NCBI GenBank assembly: GCA_964617665.1
Contig: CAZUAH010000710.1
Span: 1 to 6,547, forward strand
Source of the DNA: JADHUC01 sp964617665
GTDB lineage: Bacteria > Planctomycetota > Planctomycetia > Pirellulales > Pirellulaceae
DNA: 6,547 nucleotides
Direction of reading: 5' to 3'
Shown in pieces: positions 6,494-6,547 of the stretch. Both the position numbers and the translations under genes were made by a program. Within the stretch, counting starts at the first letter, position 1; every line of letters starts with the position of its first letter. Under the pieces are notes generated by a model. The model was not told the origin of the DNA, searched no databases, and worked only from the letters and a program-made list of their open reading frames with translations.

Positions 6494-6547
6494 ATGAAAT
6501 CACCGACTCATCTGACTGCGATCGGTTGCATCGTTTTCGCCGCTTCT
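6494..6547 (+). CDS. N terminus of the next exported protein (partial)
   Basis: ATG at 6494 starts MKSPTHLTAIGCIVFAAS, which runs off the window edge. A basic start followed by a hydrophobic stretch is typical of a Sec signal peptide. The cysteine at 12 is not in a good lipobox (AIGC, and the hydrophobic core continues after it), so a lipoprotein is unlikely. An in-frame ATG at 6470 would add MKTERYAH and overlap the preceding TGA as ATGA. The shorter start gives the more usual signal peptide, preceded by a weak GAAAG at 6479-6483. The function is unknown because only 18 codons are visible; the position suggests another member of the exported enzyme set. Confidence 0.5.
   Translation, partial: MKSPTHLTAIGCIVFAAS

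Noticed and set aside
6494..6547. The last partial protein as a lipoprotein
   Set aside because: The cysteine follows AIG instead of a typical lipobox, and the hydrophobic stretch continues past it.

Overview
The window looks like part of a GC-rich bacterial chromosome (about 60% G+C by eye). Every recognisable gene is on the + strand, gaps are short (15 to 100 bases), and nearly every complete product starts with an export signal. The mix of a toroid lyase-like protein, a Tat-exported cellulase-like protein and a large multidomain GH10-like protein is typical of PVC-type bacteria (Planctomycetes, Lentisphaerae, Verrucomicrobia) living on complex polysaccharides. This assignment rests on protein style only: there is no rRNA or housekeeping gene to confirm it.

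Layout: 1-57 is the last 18 codons of an upstream gene. 73-1986 encodes a 637-residue Sec-exported protein that looks like an (alpha/alpha) toroid plus beta-sandwich polysaccharide lyase or heparinase-like enzyme. 2069-3469 encodes a 466-residue twin-arginine-exported cellulase-like TIM barrel with both clan GH-A catalytic glutamates apparently in place. 3570-6275 encodes a 901-residue Sec-exported protein with an N-terminal beta domain, a GH10-like barrel, a small beta domain and a C-terminal beta module carrying an EF-hand-like loop. 6312-6473 is a 53-codon ORF that resembles the beginning of another exported enzyme but stops early. From 6470 or 6494 another exported protein begins and runs off the window.

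The layout suggests one operon whose products leave the cytoplasm and act together on a polysaccharide: a possible lyase or hydrolase of uronic-acid-containing glycan, a GH-A glycosidase, and a larger barrel enzyme with accessory binding domains. The substrate cannot be read from the sequence. No transporter, regulator, SusC/SusD pair, sulfatase, RNA gene, mobile element or CRISPR array is visible.

The most interesting loose ends lie between the genes: a coding-like tail just after the stop of the second gene in another frame (3470-3558), a 14-codon ORF containing the ribosome binding site of the second gene (2022-2066), and the short truncated-looking ORF near the right edge.
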